The translations under genes and the position numbers were made by a program. From NCBI GenBank assembly GCA_018389105.1, contig JACATO010000624.1:124001-188000 (forward strand): a stretch of DNA of 64,000 nucleotides, given 5' to 3'. Every line of letters begins with the position of its first letter. Position 1 is the first letter of the stretch. The notes under the pieces were generated by a model. It had not been told where the DNA came from. It saw only the letters and a list, made by a program, of their open reading frames with translations, and did no database searches. This stretch comes from Nautilus pompilius (lineage: Eukaryota; Mollusca; Cephalopoda; Nautilida; Nautilidae). Below, piece after piece: positions 61,147 to 64,000 of the stretch.

Positions 61147-61960
61147 CTCTTTTGCATTCAGAAAATGCAATATTTAACATATATGAACATTCAGAAAATT
61201 TACAAGATGGCTGGACAAAATGCACCTACCTGAATAAAATTATTAAAAAGCATTAAAAAGTCATGGAATGCCTAAAAAAAAACAAGAAAAATCACTAAGC
61301 AGCCAGTTCAGTAATCCAAATGAAAAAGAAATATGTCCAGAAAAGTTAAAAATGTTGAGGAAATTAACAGACTATTGTCACAGAGATGCTATTCAATTTA
61401 TTGAATAGTCCGAGTCTATTGTCCTCACTCCAATAATCCCCAATGGATGGCACAGAATAGAAACCAATGGTAATATTTATAGCTAGGCAAGTTTTACCTC
61501 CTTAATGATGGTGTCCATCCAGGTGTTGTCAGATCTGATTCTGCAGTTAGTCTTCTCAGCCATCTGATGGAAAACTACTACTGGTATTAGCTGAAAGAAA
61601 TCTACTGAGCTTGCATCATCATGGACATCGATCTTTGGGCAGCAGACTGTGAAAATGCTGTCCACAGATGATTCAAATTCCACTTGACAACCTCGCTCTC
61701 ACTCTTCATCAATGTCCGACCAAGTAAATGGTGAGAGATCCAAGGTAAAAACAAGCAAGGCTGTTACATCGTCAAAAGGAAAGGATTCAGTGTTGGATTC
61801 CATCAAGTAGATGATAATAACGCAGGAAGTTAATGTATTAGGTAATCTAAATTGGTCATGCAAGTAACCTAACCCGTAAAGTCACTTCTGCAAGAAAACT
61901 AAGTGATATAAATAGCTGGAAGACAGAAGTGATCATTAAATGATTTGTGAAAACCTCATA
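61147..61960 (-). mobile_element. piggyBac-like element relic
   Basis: The left end is TTAA (61143-61146) followed by CTCTTTTGCATTCAGAAAAT, close to the MITE end at 19530. At 61483-61683 the minus strand reads SSVDFFQLIPVVVFHQMAEKTN, the piggyBac N-terminal DFF...ETN block. GATTCAGTGTTGGATTCCAT and GTGATCATTAAATGATTTG words match the other copies. Truncated and broken. Confidence 0.55.
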
Positions 61961-63580
61961 GAAAAAGGTTCAACATGAAAATTAATAGCATGTTTCCACA
62001 AAACATCAATTCACTCTACTTCATAAAAATTTCCAAGCCTTTGTTTTCATTAAGGATAAATGGACAATTGAGAAGCTGCTAGAAAATTCTACTTTTTTGG
62101 AAAAGTGAAATTCTCATTAACTCTTTACCCAATAAAACCATTTCTAGTCACAAGATAACCAGACAATGGAGAAAGCCAAATTATAGATGCATCACCTTAT
62201 TAAATGCACTCTGCAGTCACTAGTACCAGGGGTAATTACAAATCAGCTAAACAACATAGTCACATATCAAAAAAATATTTTAGTAACAGAATTCTCAATG
62301 AGTGGGAGAGATTACCTACTGGCAAGTGTAGTTAGGGATGATAATTCTAACGAATTGAAGAATTATACTGAACAGGAGCCGCCTTTGCCTGATAACTATG
62401 AAATTACCACTCTACTTCAAATCTAACAAAATTTAAATTTAAAAATAAGTTCAGAAAGAAATATCTGGGGCAGCAACTCCAATAATCAAGAATCCTAATG
62501 ACAAACTAGATTTCTAGTTGGCTTGCAAGATTTTTGTAAAATCACCTCTTTTCTATTTAAAATGAACAGAAATACACGATCAATAATCTATAGACTGATC
62601 AAGTCTCAATCAATGGCACAAACACAGAAATTGGGATTTCATGTATACAGAACACCACTACTATGGATTTCTTCAACATTTGTTCTTTGCAATCCTTATA
62701 AAATATTGCTTAACCCCCCCAAAAAAACAAAGCAATAATAATAATAATTTTTTTAAAAGTCTGCAGCAAAGTGTTTTAGATTAGAAGCTCTGCAAACTGC
62801 TTTTTTTTTGCAAATTTCCAGACACTTTGTAAAGTCAATGTCAGACTATAATTTATTTCAGATTTAATTCTAGGTTCATCACTGCTAATAATATTAAGCA
62901 ATTTATTAAAATGCATTCCCACTTATAAGCACTAAAAATTCCATGGAAGAAAATGAGATAATCCCTCAAAACTAAAAGATTCCCTTTATCTTTCTCAAAA
63001 GAAGGAAGTGTAAAGCCGCCCACTTACTTTTCTTTTTTTAAATATACACATACATCATCATCAAGCATCTTTATATACAGAAAACTGCTCACTCTATTTA
63101 AAGTCATCAATACATGCATGAATCAAATGGCACCACGATGTAAAATATATCAGATACGATTCGAAATGTCAACTTCGTTAGCAACTGCTACAAATCAATA
63201 ACACCCACACTTCATCATGTGAAGCAACTTTAAAAATGTAAAGTAAATTAAGCTCAATATCCATTAGTATGGGACATTTAATGTGGTTATTTCCGCTGGC
63301 ATCATTCACATAGCAGGGATGACAAAAAAAAAAAATTTTCTTCTTCCTCATTGCTCTGGACAAATATCTTTCTGTAAAAATTAATGTTAAAAAATTAATT
63401 GGTTATAAAACTAGTGCTAAATATCCATACTTCACCCCTCATATACTGATTAACACATTTCAACACTTAGATTTTCTCTTTAGTTTAAGAAATTTTCTAT
63501 ATATATATATATAGAAAACCAATTTACTTTTGTTCTAGTTTTAACTGCACCGTTGATTAAAAAAAAATTTTTTTTTACAG

Positions 63581-63635
63581 GTACTTTCGATCAAGGCCCC
63601 CCGTAGCGAGAAGTGGTTGCAACCCACTCAGTCAC
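63581..63635 (+). other. Exon-like block of unknown identity
   Basis: A strong acceptor look-alike (T9-ACAG) precedes 55 bases ending at GTAAGT on the plus strand. The block is GC-richer than its flanks. It has an open frame but no recognised protein. It could equally be a repeat fragment. Confidence 0.2.
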
Positions 63636-64000
63636 GTAAGTGCTGCCCCCTACAGTCGTAACCAGAAGAACGTATGACCAGACAAACAATGAATGATAAT
63701 AGTTCCCTTTAAAAATACCGACTCCCCACCTAACGCATGCACTTGAAGCCATAGACGTGGACTTACCAAAAAATACTCGTATTTCATGCATCAATCAATT
63801 TATCAGCACACTGTTACATGTACAAGCTTATCAAAACTAAAAATATTTATACACTAGAAATATATTTTCAAACATTTGTCATGCAAGACGATCTTGATGA
63901 ATTATTTTATTGGAGATAGAACATTTTTTAAAAATTAAAATTAATAATTTACAAACTTAATGCACCTAATAACTCTAGTAGAAAAACTGCCTTGACAATT

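Larger units (their letters stand above)
58541..64000 (-). other. SET: SET upstream intron (partial), repeat-bearing
   Basis: The SET exons encoding the N-terminal helix and the segment before FVNHPQ were searched for by eye and not found, so this is probably one long intron. It holds a possible Tigger-type fragment, a piggyBac-like relic and AT-rich filler. Confidence 0.55.

Noticed and set aside
63591-63794. 67-codon minus-strand frame
   Set aside because: No similarity to SET N-terminal sequence or any recognised domain.

Overview
This window is animal nuclear DNA: AT-rich, with intron-split genes, long introns, many microsatellites and many decayed DNA transposons. The proteins and the transposon mix (mariner, Tc1-like, piggyBac-like, hAT, pogo/Tigger) would fit a mollusc, possibly a cephalopod. 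That placement is an inference and no species can be named from sequence alone.

Three protein-coding genes are supported, all on the minus strand. (1) A first coding exon of a RASSF1/5-type Ras-association protein (618-1035) carries the first part of a C1 zinc finger. The rest of the gene lies beyond the left edge. (2) A complete HMGB-type gene (8040-26567) has six coding exons. They give a 224-residue protein with two HMG boxes and an acidic tail. Its first exon contributes only ATG plus one base, and it sits in a GC- and CpG-rich promoter region. (3) The SET (TAF-I/INHAT-type NAP-family histone chaperone) gene has seven exons (48515-58540). They cover the protein from FVNHPQ to the acidic C-terminus. 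The N-terminal exons are not found and probably lie beyond the right edge.

Layout: 1-1190 RASSF first exon and GC-rich surroundings; 1191-8039 AT-rich, partly HMGB 3' UTR; 8040-26567 HMGB, with a 12.3-kb intron 1 full of transposon relics; 25740-27110 HMGB CpG-rich promoter; 27111-41690 AT-rich DNA with repeat copies and no recognisable gene; 41700-45050 two further CpG-rich, promoter-like patches with no identifiable coding exon; 45170-48514 AT-rich, partly SET 3' UTR; 48515-58540 SET exons, with a nearly complete mariner copy in the last intron; 58541-64000 upstream SET intron with repeat relics.

HMGB and SET both encode acidic-tailed chromatin proteins, but nothing here shows co-regulation. 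No rRNA, tRNA or CRISPR array was recognised. Exon borders were read by eye from splice signals, reading phase and family similarity. They have not been tested against transcripts.
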